A DNA stretch of 64,000 nt from Athripsodes cinereus (lineage: Eukaryota > Arthropoda > Insecta > Trichoptera > Leptoceridae): the NCBI GenBank assembly GCA_947579605.1, contig OX388314.1, positions 11,715,982 to 11,779,981 on the forward strand, given 5' to 3'. Shown piece after piece: positions 23,278 to 34,014 of this stretch (positions are counted from its first letter, which is position 1; the number at the start of each line of letters is the position of its first letter). The notes beneath the pieces were generated by a model. The model worked only from the letters and a program-made list of their open reading frames with translations. It searched no databases and was not told where the DNA came from. Both the position numbers and the translations under genes were made by a program.

Positions 23278-24242
23278 CCCGGCGTCATTGTGGCGGAAAA
23301 AAGTAACACTAACGTTGAGGTGGGTCATTATGACCCTGTTGAAATTGTTGCAATTTTTTTCTATAATAAAATAATTTATAATTTTTAAAATTAGATATTT
23401 ATAATATATAACTGTTTATATAACCAGTAGTAGCAATAAAACACATCGGTAATAAATGAAATAGGTTTTATTCTTAACTTTCATGAAGACTATTAATTAT
23501 AAAGCAAAAATGTAACTATTTTCGAAATTCTTTTTATCAACAAAAAACAATATCGTTTTTTACATAAATATACTTTTATTTAATGTATAATATCTAACCT
23601 TTCTATCATTGGAGTATTAATCAAAAAAATATCAGTAACTTTTGCTTTCCCGCATATATTTCTAAATTTGAAATATAAAAGTTACTAGCATCAACCAGTA
23701 GGAATTTTTTTATGCCGTATTTTGCTGGTTTCAACGTTATACACTGCCTAAACTTAGATTTTCCTCTGAAGACAACCAACATCTCATCTATCGTAACATG
23801 TTCTCCAAGAATATATTTTTTTACAATTTTTGACGAATGATTCAAAGATTTGACGAACAGGAGCCAAATTGTCACATTCTTTTCGTAAGTTGCGTGTAAA
23901 ATTACCACCAAAGCAAAGACAGCTATTTATGAAATGGTTATTAGATAGTTATCTTAAAAAAAACTAACGAAAATAAGTAAAACTCAATAAAACATGAAAA
24001 AAGTATATGGCACAAAGCAGCAACGTCGCCGTTGAGCTGGGTCATAATTACCCGGTCGCAGGTTTACACGCATGTTGCTCCTTGCGTGGGCGATGGAGGA
24101 CTAAAGTGAGGTACACAAAGGGGAGGGGTGATACTTTGCTGCAGCTACTGAGACATACGGTTGTGTGCGGCAGTTATTTCTAAGAATTTTTTCGTATACA
24201 AAACGTGCAGGGTCATTTTGACCCTGCCTCAATGACGCCGGG
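23278..24242 (-). mobile_element. piggyBac-type element, internally deleted, TTAA flanks
   Basis: The element is bounded by TTAA (23274-23277 and 24243-24246), the fixed piggyBac target. Its terminal inverted repeats begin CCCGGCGTCATTG on both sides. Each end also carries a GGGTCAT-type palindrome (GGGTCATTATGACCC near 23322 and GGGTCATTTTGACCC near 24210), and a further GGGTCATAATTACCC lies near 24041. A transposase fragment is on the minus strand inside. At 965 bp it is far shorter than a full piggyBac (~2.4 kb), so it is a deletion derivative that would need transposase in trans. Confidence 0.93.
23621..23911 (-). pseudogene. piggyBac transposase fragment
   Basis: The 96-codon open frame contains HVTIDEMLVVFRGKSKFRQ, KPAKYGIKKF and SNLEIYAGKQ, a clear piece of the piggyBac DDE catalytic core. 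The D of TIDEML corresponds to one catalytic aspartate. The segment upstream of residue ~35 is in the wrong frame. A slip in the T-run at 23815-23822 separates it from sequence that aligns to the family in another frame. The N-terminal half, the remaining catalytic residues and the C-terminal cysteine-rich domain are absent. Catalytically dead. Confidence 0.9.
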
Positions 24243-24394
24243 TTAACTGATTTTAGTTTTATAGGTTACCTATCTACCTTTGAAAAAATTGAAATATTTT
24301 CATCCAAAAATCAAACTCAGTAAAACCCTATGAATAATTTTATTATAGTCTTTTCATCGCTGTTTATTTAAATTAAAAATTAAGATAAAAAAAA

Positions 24395-24475
24395 TGAAAA
24401 TGAGAGAATGACCGAGCAGTGAACTCATAATTCACTCGGTGTCGGGTCCCTTGCCTAAAAAAAGAAAGAAAGAAA
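24395..24475 (+). repeat. possible 3' end of a retroposon with an (AAAG)n tail
   Basis: A short, more GC-balanced stretch (GACCGAGCAGTGAACTC, CTCGGTGTCGGGTCCC) is followed by AAAAAAAGAAAGAAAGAAA. This is the layout of a truncated retroposon with a simple-repeat tail, but no coding part is left and there is no second copy in the window. Confidence 0.35.
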
Positions 24476-24479
24476 CAAG

Positions 24480-25230
24480 AGTAGTAGATTAAGACAATCT
24501 TATTCGAAGGGAGAATCCTTTACAAAGTAAATATTATAGCTATTATTTTTAAGTGTTAATTAGCTGGTGTCTGTAAAAGCACCTGCGACTCTACCTTAAG
24601 TGATTATTTTATTATCTTTATGATTTCAAATTATAATAATATGAATAATAGTGATATTAATTACAACGTTTAAATAATGTTTAACCATTAGTAATTAAGT
24701 TATCATTGTTGAGTCCCAACGCACCTTTATTAAACAACTAATAATACTCTCAAAGGTAAATACGTTTACTTGTAATGTTATGAAAATTAAGTTGTGTGTG
24801 AGTACTACACTACAGAGGAAACTAACAACGCTGCCAGGTACGTCATAAATTAAATTTAAACTTAAAACCAATCATATTTCAAATAACTATGCAAATATGT
24901 GATACGATATTTTTTTATTGAAAATTCGTAGGGAGATAATAACAGAGTAAGTATCTTTAATTGATTGATTTCATAGTAGCTTTTGATAGTTTACATTTTT
25001 ACTCTCTTACGAAATCCCTCGGTGAAGTCTGAAAAGTTTGCTTTCGTAGTGGGTATCGAATATTGTGAATATTATATATTAACTACATAAGATGTATCTA
25101 CTAGCTGTGTTCTTATTAAACTTGGACATCTTCCTTACTTATTCATAGATACTATATTGTAGATTTATTACTAAGTCCAATAATAAGGTTAATTTCCTTT
25201 CATCAAATATCGTCTCAAAGGTACAAATGA
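24480..25230. other. AT-rich non-coding stretch
   Basis: No feature can be supported. Confidence 0.35.
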
Positions 25231-25233
25231 GTT

Positions 25234-25398
25234 CGTCGGTAGCCTGGAGGTAGAGTCTCGGCCTTATGAACATGAGGTCCGGGGTTCGATCCCAGGTGCC
25301 GGCAAACTCCCCATTCACGACACAAGCTTTTAGCTTTCTGTGAAAGGTGTATAAGGTTGTATTTGGGTTTATAACACTTTTTATAAAAAAAAAAAAAA
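25234..25398 (+). repeat. SINE-1, tRNA-derived SINE, near-intact
   Basis: The first ~70 nt fold like a tRNA. GTCGGTA at the start pairs with TGCCGGC at 25297-25303, an A-box-like TAGCCTGGAGG follows the 5' end, and an exact B box GGTTCGATCCC lies at 25283-25293. A tRNA-unrelated body (CACGACACAAGCTTTTAGCT and GGTTGTATTTGGGTTT) precedes a poly-A tail at about 25385-25398. RNA polymerase III promoter boxes inside the head would drive transcription. It is almost identical to the copies at 49868 and 54441, so the family was active recently. Confidence 0.9.
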
Positions 25399-25399
25399 A

Positions 25400-26750
25400 T
25401 TACCAGTACAAAATATAGCTTTGATTTTTTATTATTCCATCACATACAAGATTCTTAAGAAATACGAGATATAAAATAAACATTAGTATTTAATTAACTT
25501 ACACATCATTTACTCGCATCGTTGGAACGCTTCTCTATTCTCGTAGACTAATTGTATTATGTATAAGAGTATTATATTGCAACACTCAATTATATCTGCC
25601 TACCATTGAGATGGTCAGAGAAGATAGATAAGTAAATAAATAAATTCAGTAGCTTTTTTATCATTACATCTCATAATAGACATACGAGTAAATAACCGTT
25701 TTTGATAAGTTGTGTTACCAATTGTAAATGTAAGATAGTGTTCTGAATAATATTATTTTTCATTAGCACGGCCAGAACACTATATAAAGGTAAGGTTTAA
25801 TATCATTTTCTATATTTAGATAATATGTGCAGGTCTAATATTATTACACAGAATAAACAGTTGTGGGATTGTAGTGTGAATTAGCCAGGAGGCGTTGGAA
25901 ACACACGTAATATTAGGTATAGTCGCATATTTTACATCGTATCATTATTGTACATACCGTAGTTCTTACCTAATGAATTAATCATATATTCATAATGAAT
26001 ATCTTACCTACGGAGAGATAAGCAATAATAAACTGTACACTGTGAACTTGTCACATAAGTCTTAGATATTCATATAAACATGTACGATTGGCCAAAGGTT
26101 TTTTCACTACAACAGCATTCATTACAGATGTATTTTATTCTTATAACGCTTTTTCTGTTAATAAATACTTATAAGTGGTTCTATTCCACCTTGTGACCGA
26201 CGTCGTAGTGATTAGATACCTAATTACTTATATGCAAGTATGATTCTGGAAAAGTTTGCGATGTCAAATCATTTGCACCTTTCTAATCCTCACTTGGACA
26301 CGACAAGGACAAAACATCTCATTAAACTGCAAAGCAAACATAATGTTCATACCTATAATGTTTACAATGTTATTCATTCTGGTCATACTAAGTTAGGTAT
26401 TGATTTCATATTTGGAATCGTCAGGCAACTGGGAACAGTTTACAATTTAGAAAACAATGCCAAATAAATACAAAGGAAAAGATATTTCAAGATAAACTAG
26501 CATTTTTTCTCTTCTCTGATTTGGGTTTTCTGTGGTTTCCCCATTTCGCAATAAGCATTATACCGGAGAAGGTAGCTATTTAAATTTTTCTTTAAATTCT
26601 TCTCCTGTGAATCCGTCCACAGCGGATCACTTACCAATAGTTTTTTATCAATGAATTATAATTACTTTCTTATCAACACGGGCTTCTCCCAACATTATTT
26701 TGTTCAAATCCTATAAATACTGTTTGTCTTTGTATCTCATTTCACTTTTT
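25400..26750. other. AT-rich stretch with an unidentified repeat-like patch
   Basis: There is no gene. Around 26515-26640 a more balanced patch (GGTTTTCTGTGGTTTCCCC, GTGAATCCGTCCACAGCGG) looks like a decayed mobile-element piece, but no family is assignable from one copy. Confidence 0.3.
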
Positions 26751-26755
26751 ACCAA

Positions 26756-26799
26756 TCGCCTGATGATGGAGTCGAGAGTCTCCGAATACTAGTACGCGA
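26756..26799 (+). ncRNA. hammerhead-like motif, probably inactive
   Basis: TCGC (stem I), CTGATGA at 26760-26766, an extra T, GGAG/CTCC stem II (26768-26771 with 26780-26783), GAA, a palindromic TACTAGTA, then C and GCGA closing stem I. All three helices can form with sequences different from the minus-strand motif at 59839-59879. The usual GAAA is GAAT, which swaps the conserved A15.1-U16.1 pair, so cleavage activity is unlikely. It may be the end of an old Penelope-like element. Confidence 0.4.
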
Positions 26800-27263
26800 A
26801 ATTAATAAAAGTCATTTGGAAGTTAACTACATACTGTGTTTTTTTCAATTTTATCTTGAAATGGACTTCCAAAAAGTACCTTCGGTCAATAACATCAATA
26901 TTTTTTATCACATTTCAATCAAAGTTTTTAAAAAAAAGTCGAGTAAAACTTGAAATCATTGAGACTTTTCTATTTGTTTTAATTGACTAAGTAAGTAACT
27001 GCGTGATAAAAAAATATATTTCCATAATTTCTCTCCAGACTTGTATTGTTCTGTTATCAGTACAGTTGCTTGCATGTGTTCTTTTTCTTTTCTTTTATTT
27101 ACTTTGTGTTGTATTTTTATTTCTTTTATGACTGTTGATATGTAAGGGTGTATATATGTATGCATGTGCTTTTTTTTTTGTTTTATTTTAATTTTAGTTA
27201 CCGGGTTAGTTGGAAGACATCGCATTTTAGCGATAAACTCGCCCTCTGTACATTGAATTTATA

Positions 27264-27320
27264 ATTGTTATTTTATACTATACTATACTATACTATACCA
27301 TCACGGCATATCCCACAAGT
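27264..27320 (-). repeat. SINE-2/LINE-B tail only
   Basis: Four ACTAT units (27279-27297), then CCATCACGGCATATCCCACA and AGTG, after which homology stops abruptly. Only the tail and about 25 bp of 3' terminus were copied, an extreme 5' truncation. Confidence 0.75.
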
Positions 27321-27324
27321 GTTA

Positions 27325-27412
27325 TTTTTATGCCACTATTTCATTATGTAATATTGTAACCAATGTACCTACAGTGAAGAATATAATAAATAAATAAATA
27401 ATAAATAAATTT
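27325..27412 (+). repeat. possible retroposon 3' end with (AAAT)n tail
   Basis: An AT-rich 3'-UTR-like stretch ends in AATAAATAAATAAATAATAA. It is a weak call based on tail structure only. Confidence 0.25.
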
Positions 27413-27645
27413 CTGATATAATATACGAGATTAGAATACTATGTACCTAATAATATTTTAAAAAGTTACCACTTTACAACATCATCAATATTGATCATCT
27501 AGTACCTTGAACTAAAGTTACATGACAAGTAAGGAAGGTGACAAATTATGTCGTACTCTATAGATATTATCTAGAACACAAAACATCCTGGTAAAGTGAA
27601 TCAACACACATAATTAATTTGTCATTATAATACCTATACGAATAA

Positions 27646-27895
27646 TAACAACGAGCTAACTGGATTGGCCACAACATCAGGCACCCAGGACTACTCATCG
27701 CAATCACAGAGGGTAAGACCGAAGGCACAAATGACAGAGGCCGACCGAGAGACGCCTATATGGACCAACTGAAGAGGGACATGAGCTGTGGCTCGTACAT
27801 GGAGTTGAAAAGACTGGCTGAGAATAGGGAGGAGTGGAGAAGAAAGTCCAAACTCGTTGCAGACCAATCCAATGGATTGTAACTCATTATATAGG
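27646..27895 (+). pseudogene. LINE-A 3' fragment
   Basis: It begins at AACAACGAGCTAACTGGATT and ends GATTGTAACTCATTATATA, matching the last ~250 bp of the intact LINE-A. The encoded part reads through the GH...GR-RP domain with few changes and keeps the same stop position. It is 5'-truncated and carries no catalytic core. Confidence 0.85.
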
Positions 27896-28319
27896 TATAT
27901 ACGAATAATCAGTTGCCTTTGTGGAAAATGTAAGGATAATTTTTAAATTCACTGTGTCGGTGTCTAGGTAGTAGAAATCCATAATGTACTTAAAAACAAA
28001 TGTCTGTCTACTATTCTGTTTTGTATCGAGAGACGTATTTTATTTTACAAGAACATTGCCAATCTCAATGATCTCAGTGTTTCAACTTATCTAATAATGG
28101 ATTTCTACTAACTACTTAAGTACCAATAGGTACTATGAATGTTTAAGTAAATAATAGTGGAAGTAAAACAGTGTTTTATGATACATTAATTTTATTATTT
28201 TATAAAATGTTGTTCCATAAAGTTTCGCTTGCTAATTTCGAAAAGTATTAAATATGTATTACAAACCATGTACCTATATTTTAATTTTTATTCATTTGTG
28301 GTTTTTGTGTTATCGTCTT

Positions 28320-28437
28320 TTTAATATGTTGTGTGTGTCCACATATTGTAATACTGTTTGTGTACATTATGAAAATCATGTTAATATTTACATGTAAAAG
28401 GCCCAGGCCGTGAATTGAGAAAATAAATAAATAAATA
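28320..28437 (+). repeat. possible retroposon 3' end with (AAAT)n tail
   Basis: A patch with AAAAGGCCCAGGCCGTGAAT is followed by AATAAATAAATAAATA. The balanced patch plus simple tail suggests a truncated retroposon. No second copy is available for comparison. Confidence 0.3.
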
Positions 28438-28482
28438 TTTTAATTGTTTGCAGAATGTTTAAAACGTGGAAACATATTAGAA

Positions 28483-28702
28483 CAGCATTTCCCAAACTAT
28501 GGGTCGCGACCTACTGGTGGGTCGCGATTGAATATTGAGTGGGCCCTGAGCATTAAGTAGTTCCATGACTCACTAGGTACTAGAGAATATGAGCATTACC
28601 AATATTTATGATCTCTTTTCTCTCAGACAGCTAAGCGGTGGGTCCCAAGATTGGAAATTATTGTTAGATGGGTCGAAGCCCAGTCAAATTTGGGAACCAC
28701 TG
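28483..28702. mobile_element. hAT-type MITE, 220 bp, perfect 8-bp duplication
   Basis: CAGCATTTCCCAAACTATGG on the left mirrors the right end TTTGGGAACCACTG. An exact TATTAGAA duplication flanks the element (28475-28482, 28703-28710). Both ends also contain GGGTCG/CGACCC words. Length, duplication size and the CAG...TTCCCAAA terminus identify a non-autonomous hAT. It has no coding capacity. Confidence 0.9.
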
Positions 28703-29438
28703 TATTAGAATATTACAATATTCTCTTGATTTTAAACCATCTAGATCAGTAATATTTATCTGTGATGCATTGTAATACTGTATTTTTTTATTCAAAATTT
28801 ATATTACATATACTTTCAAAGTTTACATTGAACAAAGATACAATGAAAATAATTATTGGTGCAAAAATCGGTCGTGTTTGGCTGATATACTCTTATACCT
28901 AACACAGTCTTAAAACGCATCTTAATGTTGCCTATAAAAAGATACATTTGATATTTGATCATAATCCCGCATATAAACTAGAAAATCTACAAGGCTGATA
29001 CAAAGTCGAAATAATAAAATTATCAAATAAAAAAACTCTGATCGTTCTTATCATTAAATTGATGGATAGAGGTACCTACACAATATATATGTCTTTGTGT
29101 AATATACCTATACTAATATGTGTTATGCTAAAGTATTCTAACCTCGGACAGTATTGTCTGCACACTGGAGTGAATGTGCATTGGTAATAATATTTTGCGA
29201 TGAGTGTATAAGTATTATACTATCATAAAGGTATTATATTGTATTATGTACCTACTAGATGACCTCCGATCTTATCTATTTATCGTCTATTTTGCAGTGT
29301 TACAGCATTAGACACATGAGTTAGCCAATGTCTACAATGTAAAGTTTTCATAGAAAATTTTTACTTTTTTTGACTCGTGTGAAATTACAGCATCCTTCCT
29401 TAGAAGGTTCTTTAAATAAGCAAAATAACAGTTAGCAA

Positions 29439-31163
29439 TCGATGGCTTATTTCTATAGGGAGACAAGTCGAAAAACATGATTTTACACAAATCGCATTTT
29501 AAGTTTTAGCCAAAACTTAATCTACGATATCTTCGCAAAATAAAAAGCTAACCTACTAATAACTTCGCAATTTATTTGTAAAAAGTGTTCTAATTATTAC
29601 TAACATAATTTCAATTCATTTCGATAATCAAAAAAAATATAAAAATTAAAAATATGAAGGTATTCAGACTTAACTCCCCATAAAATCGTACGTCTTGGTA
29701 ATTATATCAATTCTATAAGGAGACATCTCAAATGTCTCCGTATAGAAGTAGATTTTTGTCCTACTTTATACAGAGAAAATCGTATGTTTTTAGTTGTCTC
29801 CTGCTGTCAATTTGCACTTGAAATGTGATGGAGGAAAATCTTTAGATCAGAGGTTCCCAAACTTTTTTTCTCATAGACCACTTTCAAAAATTTGCTGGTA
29901 GTAATATTTCAAATATTTCATATTAGAAATATTTCAAAAACTCCTCGGTTTTCTTACAGAATATTTTCTAACAGCCTTTTTCTATAATGTAACGGGTATT
30001 TGTACCGACTATTGTTGATGTCATTATCTGGTGCTTTTACCGAATATCCGATACTTTAACTATGGATTCGTGGACCCCCTCTTACGACTTGTGCACCCCC
30101 ATTTTTTAGTCACGCCATCGTAGACCCCCGTCGAGTCTCCCGTGGACAACTGGGGGTCCACCTGGACCACTTTGGGAATCACTGCTTGAGATGATCAAGA
30201 AAACCACACTGAAGAGGATACAATATTTAATTTAGTATTTTTTTATACATAATGCTTATCATCCCAAGTAGATTCATTATTTTTGAGCAATGATGGCTTG
30301 TTGATTCACCAATTTACTATTCATTCTACTATAGATTAAACAAACATGTGAGAGACCTCTTTTGATTTCTCAGGTCATTATAATTTTTTAGTTATTTAGT
30401 TAAGAGTTATATTCATACATACTATTACATTTTTAATTTCAATTAAAATTCAATTTCAATTAAAAATGTAATATGGAGAATTATACAAAATCAACGATGA
30501 TGTTTTTTTTAAAGATTGGCCTATTTATAGAATATTTTTTGTATAAATTTTCAAATTCAAACATCGATTCTGAAATTTCAATTTTGAAAAATTCATGGAT
30601 AAGAATTTTAATAAATTTGAAATGAATAGGTACAATACCTAATACCTAAAAAATAAATTAGTTCCTACATATATTACATACAGCAGATAATTTGTATACA
30701 AATCTGAGTTAAGTATAATTGATCAACAAAAATGAATTTTATTTTTTACACTATACGATGACACACTTGAACAATTACGGGAGTTTGTGAAGAGATTAAA
30801 AATATTAATCATTCATTGATTCTTAGACGGTACGAAGTTCGCTGGGTTAGCTAGTTGCATGATAAATTACAGATTTATTAGGATACATCTTAGATGTCTC
30901 CCTATAGAACTAACATATATCACAAATCAGTACTAATTTTTCAATTCTATAAGGAGACATTAGACTTGTTACCCTATAGAACTGATTTTTTGTAAAATTT
31001 CTATTATTTCCATATGGAGACAAAGTATTTCAGCTTTCAGTAAAAGCATATTTGACTTGTTTCTCTATTGATATATGTGCAGACCATCTTTAAGAAATTA
31101 TTTGCATCATTAACTCAATTTTGATATTTTTTGACTTGTCTCCCTATAGAAATAAGCCATCGA
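29439..31163. mobile_element. 1.7-kb inverted-repeat element of unknown superfamily
   Basis: Left terminus TCGATGGCTTATTTCTATAG (continuing GGAGACAAGTCGAAAAA) and right terminus read outward as the same ~36 bp with one or two differences. At least seven interior copies of CTATA(G/A)GGAGACA in both orientations lie near both ends (about 29712, 29738, 30893, 30947, 31008, 31062). No open frame longer than chance is present. Candidate duplications at the edges are ambiguous because ATCGAT is itself a palindrome. A hAT MITE (29848-30184) has inserted inside. The lack of coding sequence marks a non-autonomous DNA element. Confidence 0.8.
29848..30184. mobile_element. hAT-type MITE nested in the 1.7-kb element
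   Basis: CAGAGGTTCCCAAACTTTTT on the left mirrors the right end TTTGGGAATCACTG. The flanks CTTTAGAT (29840-29847) and CTTGAGAT (30185-30192) are an 8-bp duplication with one change. The right half is C/G-rich with GGACCCCC-type runs (CGTGGACCCCCTC, GTAGACCCCCGTC). It has no transposase. The one mismatch suggests greater age than the MITE at 28483. Confidence 0.85.
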
Positions 31164-31239
31164 AATGAAAATATATTACCGAAAACTCTACTAGTGCTAT
31201 TATCAGGGTGAGTAGACTTTACTGAGTTTAAACTCATGG

Positions 31240-31436
31240 GAAAGGAGAGAGAAAATACGTTTTGCATCTTCAATTCGATGATGAGGTTTTCCACCCACTC
31301 GGAATGCTTTGTTTTAGTTGTAGGAGAGAACGATTTACATGTTTATTACATGCAGCTGGTCTAAAGACTACCCCATTTGTGGTATATGCTGCTATCGCAT
31401 AGTAGTACGAGTAGTAGTAGTAGTAGTAGTAGGTAC
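31240..31436 (+). repeat. SINE-2 copy with long (TAG)n tail
   Basis: In plus orientation: AGGTTTTCCACCCACTCGG, GATTTACATGTTTATTACAT, GCAGCTGGTCTAAAGACTAC, CCCATTTGTGGTATATGC, then GTAGTACGAG(TAG)8 at about 31402-31430. The body is moderately diverged. The long uninterrupted tail confirms the orientation of the family and its tail type. Confidence 0.8.
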
Positions 31437-31439
31437 TAT

Positions 31440-32980
31440 GTGATATTCTTTGATGTTATGTTTGTTATATTTTATTCCTTAGAAAATTTTATAGGTATGC
31501 GAGCTATCTTATCGTTTCGTTATTACTAGGAGGAGAAATCTGGAAAAAAATTCGTCGTAAATGATGTTAATAATTGATAGTACAAACTATATTGCTTAGT
31601 TTTGCGATAAAACGCCACAAGGTCGCATGATTTGAATACTAAGTGCATTGTAAAATCAAAAGGTTATAAGCTAGTTTAAATTGCAGACTTCAGTTTGAAC
31701 GCACCTGACTATTGTGAGTGGTGCATTCAGAATAACCTTGTCTGATGGCAGACAATAATAATTATTGTAATTTCAACTTCATCATCATAACATCGTAGTT
31801 TGTTGTCTACATCCTAGGATGATTGTTCTTGCGTTTTCTATTATTTCTGCGGTCTGTGGAAATGTTCGCAATATATTATTTACAATTTTGTAATGAATTT
31901 CAATTTCAAAATAACTCAATAATATATTAGTGCATTGTTAGTTATATTTTCCATAGTTAAACCGACACCTTATAGTTGTAAATACCAATAATTATTATTA
32001 TAATTTACTCTATGCGGTTACACGGATGCCATAAATAAATATTTCATATCTCTCAGGCTTGCAGACAATAATATTACAAACCATAAAATGATAACATACT
32101 AAAATGTTAATCCTTACAATTTACATCTACAAGATGTTGTTTTTTTTCAAAGTTCTTGATTTTTAAATGCATTTAATAGGAGGATGAAATAATATCAATC
32201 AATTAAACTAAACGCTACAAATAATCTCGATAACTGCAGTTTATTGTAAGTTACAGTATTTTATTATTCTTTTACGTTAATTATTCTCAGAAGTTGTATT
32301 TCTGAACTAACTACTAGATACCTATATAATATTAATAAACTTATTACGTACTTTAGTTTTCATTAATTTGTTGAATAGTTAATTATTTCTACTAAGTACG
32401 TCTTTTATTCTTAGCTTTTTTATTACAAAAATAGTAAATAACATGTTAAAACTTTTTACATCTTTCCACTGTTACTACCTTCATAAAAACATAAATACAT
32501 TTTATTTCTTTCTAATAATTACTTTACTCAGTTTTCGTTTTGTGTTCTCCATACATTGTTAACTTGTAAACATATAATTCAAACTTTGTTCTCCACGTTG
32601 AAGAGATAACTAACTACATTTTTGTGATTTTATGTTATGAAATTCACTGTCTGAAAGCATTAAGTTCATCAATTGACTTTGAAAATAAATAAACTTTATA
32701 AATTATTATCTTTCATATACGTAAAGATAAAGATATTTTAAATAACACTCCAGAATGGTATAGATTTTTATCGAAATGGGTTATTTTATTATTTTATTCC
32801 AACCTTAAAACTTCAAGATTTTTAGTCACGATGTAAACCTTTTATTTTTATTTATTTATTTATTTACACTTTTCAAAATCAACATTTTTTCACATCGCTA
32901 AAATAAATTTCATTACGTTATATTTTTTACTCTATCCATCCTTTCAGTTAATCTTGACAATAACGAATAATTGGCAGTCC
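31440..32980. other. AT-rich non-coding stretch
   Basis: No supported feature other than a (TTTA)n run near 32845-32865. Confidence 0.35.
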
Positions 32981-32986
32981 TGGGGC

Positions 32987-33129
32987 CGTAGACAAACCGT
33001 ACTTAGCGATCGACTACTGGTGAACTTTACGACAATCTACCTACATGTACCTATAATATTATGCGTTATTGTAGCAAGTATTGTCGAAAATTTGTTTGTA
33101 GTCGATCGCCAAGTGCGTGTTTGTCTAGG
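32987..33129. mobile_element. foldback MITE-like inverted repeat
   Basis: Left arm CGTAGACAAACCGTACTTAG followed by CGATCGACTAC, and right arm ending GTAGTCGATCGCCAAGTGCG and TGTTTGTCTAGG, are complementary over ~57 bp with about 75-80% identity. The match continues inward to the CGACAAT words. About 30 bp of spacer remain, and no target duplication is clear. The 83-codon open frame across it is a by-product of the repeat. Confidence 0.7.
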
Positions 33130-33235
33130 TCTAGGGGATCTGTACTATTTTGAACAACTCCCGTTGCTTCAATTCAACATACCACATTGCGCGTTGATAA
33201 AATAAATATTTGATAATTATAACATCTTCAAATCT

Positions 33236-33350
33236 AGCGATGAAGTATGCCATCCATCCTAAATATCTTGTTTTTATGGTAGAAAAAGGTACTTACCTTA
33301 TACGTTCATCACATACAGTCAATTTACTAGCTACCCAACTTGAAGGATAT
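33236..33350 (+). repeat. degenerate SINE-2 copy
   Basis: GATGAAGTATGCCATCCATC, CTAAATATCTTG and CTAGCTACCCAACTTGAAGG follow the order and spacing of the SINE-2 body in plus orientation, but with many substitutions and no tail. Confidence 0.5.
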
Positions 33351-33929
33351 ATCGAGATGGGTAGATACATTATTTGAAATAAATTCGTTCATAGAAACAC
33401 ACTGCTAAACACTTAAAAAATATGCAATTAGCATATTTGATTTTATTAACAACTATTTTCTCTCGTCAGTGGAACCTTGACCTATAGTAAGTATTTGTTA
33501 GATCTTGACTGTGAATAGGTATATTATATATTCCGTGAACAATTGTATATAAATGCTTTTTTATATTTATCTGAACCTTACAGTTTTTACTAAAACATGA
33601 TAATTGCATTATGATTGTTCAGCCGGATTTTTGTTTATAATCAGCTCACGAAATAATCGTGAATTCTCAACCTCAATACATGCTCAATACAGAGATATTA
33701 AAACTACATTTTTTCTGATATAACATGGAGAATTAAATATCCACTCAGCATTTCTTTCCTTACACATTTATTAAAGATTTGATACCATAATAAATATTAT
33801 ATCATTGTATATGAATAAAATAAATATCTTTATTAAATCTTTCTGAACATCATCAGCTACATGGCAAAATTAAATTACATAAAAAAATGTGATGATATGC
33901 AGTGGCAAAATTACCATTATATTAGCAGT
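33350..33929. other. AT-rich non-coding stretch
   Basis: No supported feature. Confidence 0.35.
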
Positions 33930-34012
33930 GCAACTATTACTACACTATCACGGCATATCACACAAATGAGGAACTATCACACCAGCTGCATGCAATAAAC
34001 TTGTTAACTATA
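33930..34012 (-). repeat. SINE-2 3' fragment
   Basis: ACTATTACTACACTATCACG, GCATATCACACAAATGAGG and CAGCTGCATGCAATAAAC match the tail-proximal 80 bp of SINE-2 on the minus strand. Confidence 0.65.
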
Positions 34013-34014
34013 TT

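Noticed and set aside
23621..23911. Domesticated piggyBac transposase gene
   Set aside because: Only a ~96-codon fragment with a frameshift and missing catalytic residues, lying between perfect TIRs. A dead transposon is the simpler reading.
25234..25303. A functional tRNA gene
   Set aside because: The tRNA-like fold is followed by a shared SINE body and A-tail, and the same unit recurs at 49868, 54441 and 10283. The anticodon arm is irregular.
26956..27225. 89-codon minus-strand frame as a small protein gene
   Set aside because: Composition is dominated by Lys, Ile and His codons from AT-rich simple sequence. No domain and no homologous copy.
30423..30472. AATTTCAATTAAAA inverted repeat as a regulatory palindrome
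   Set aside because: Low-complexity A/T arms with internal mismatches, inside the inverted-repeat element. No independent support.
33836..33862. CTGATGATGTTCAGAAAG on the minus strand as another hammerhead motif
   Set aside because: Between CTGATGA and GAAA there are only six bases (TGTTCA), which cannot form stem II. Treated as chance or a collapsed remnant.
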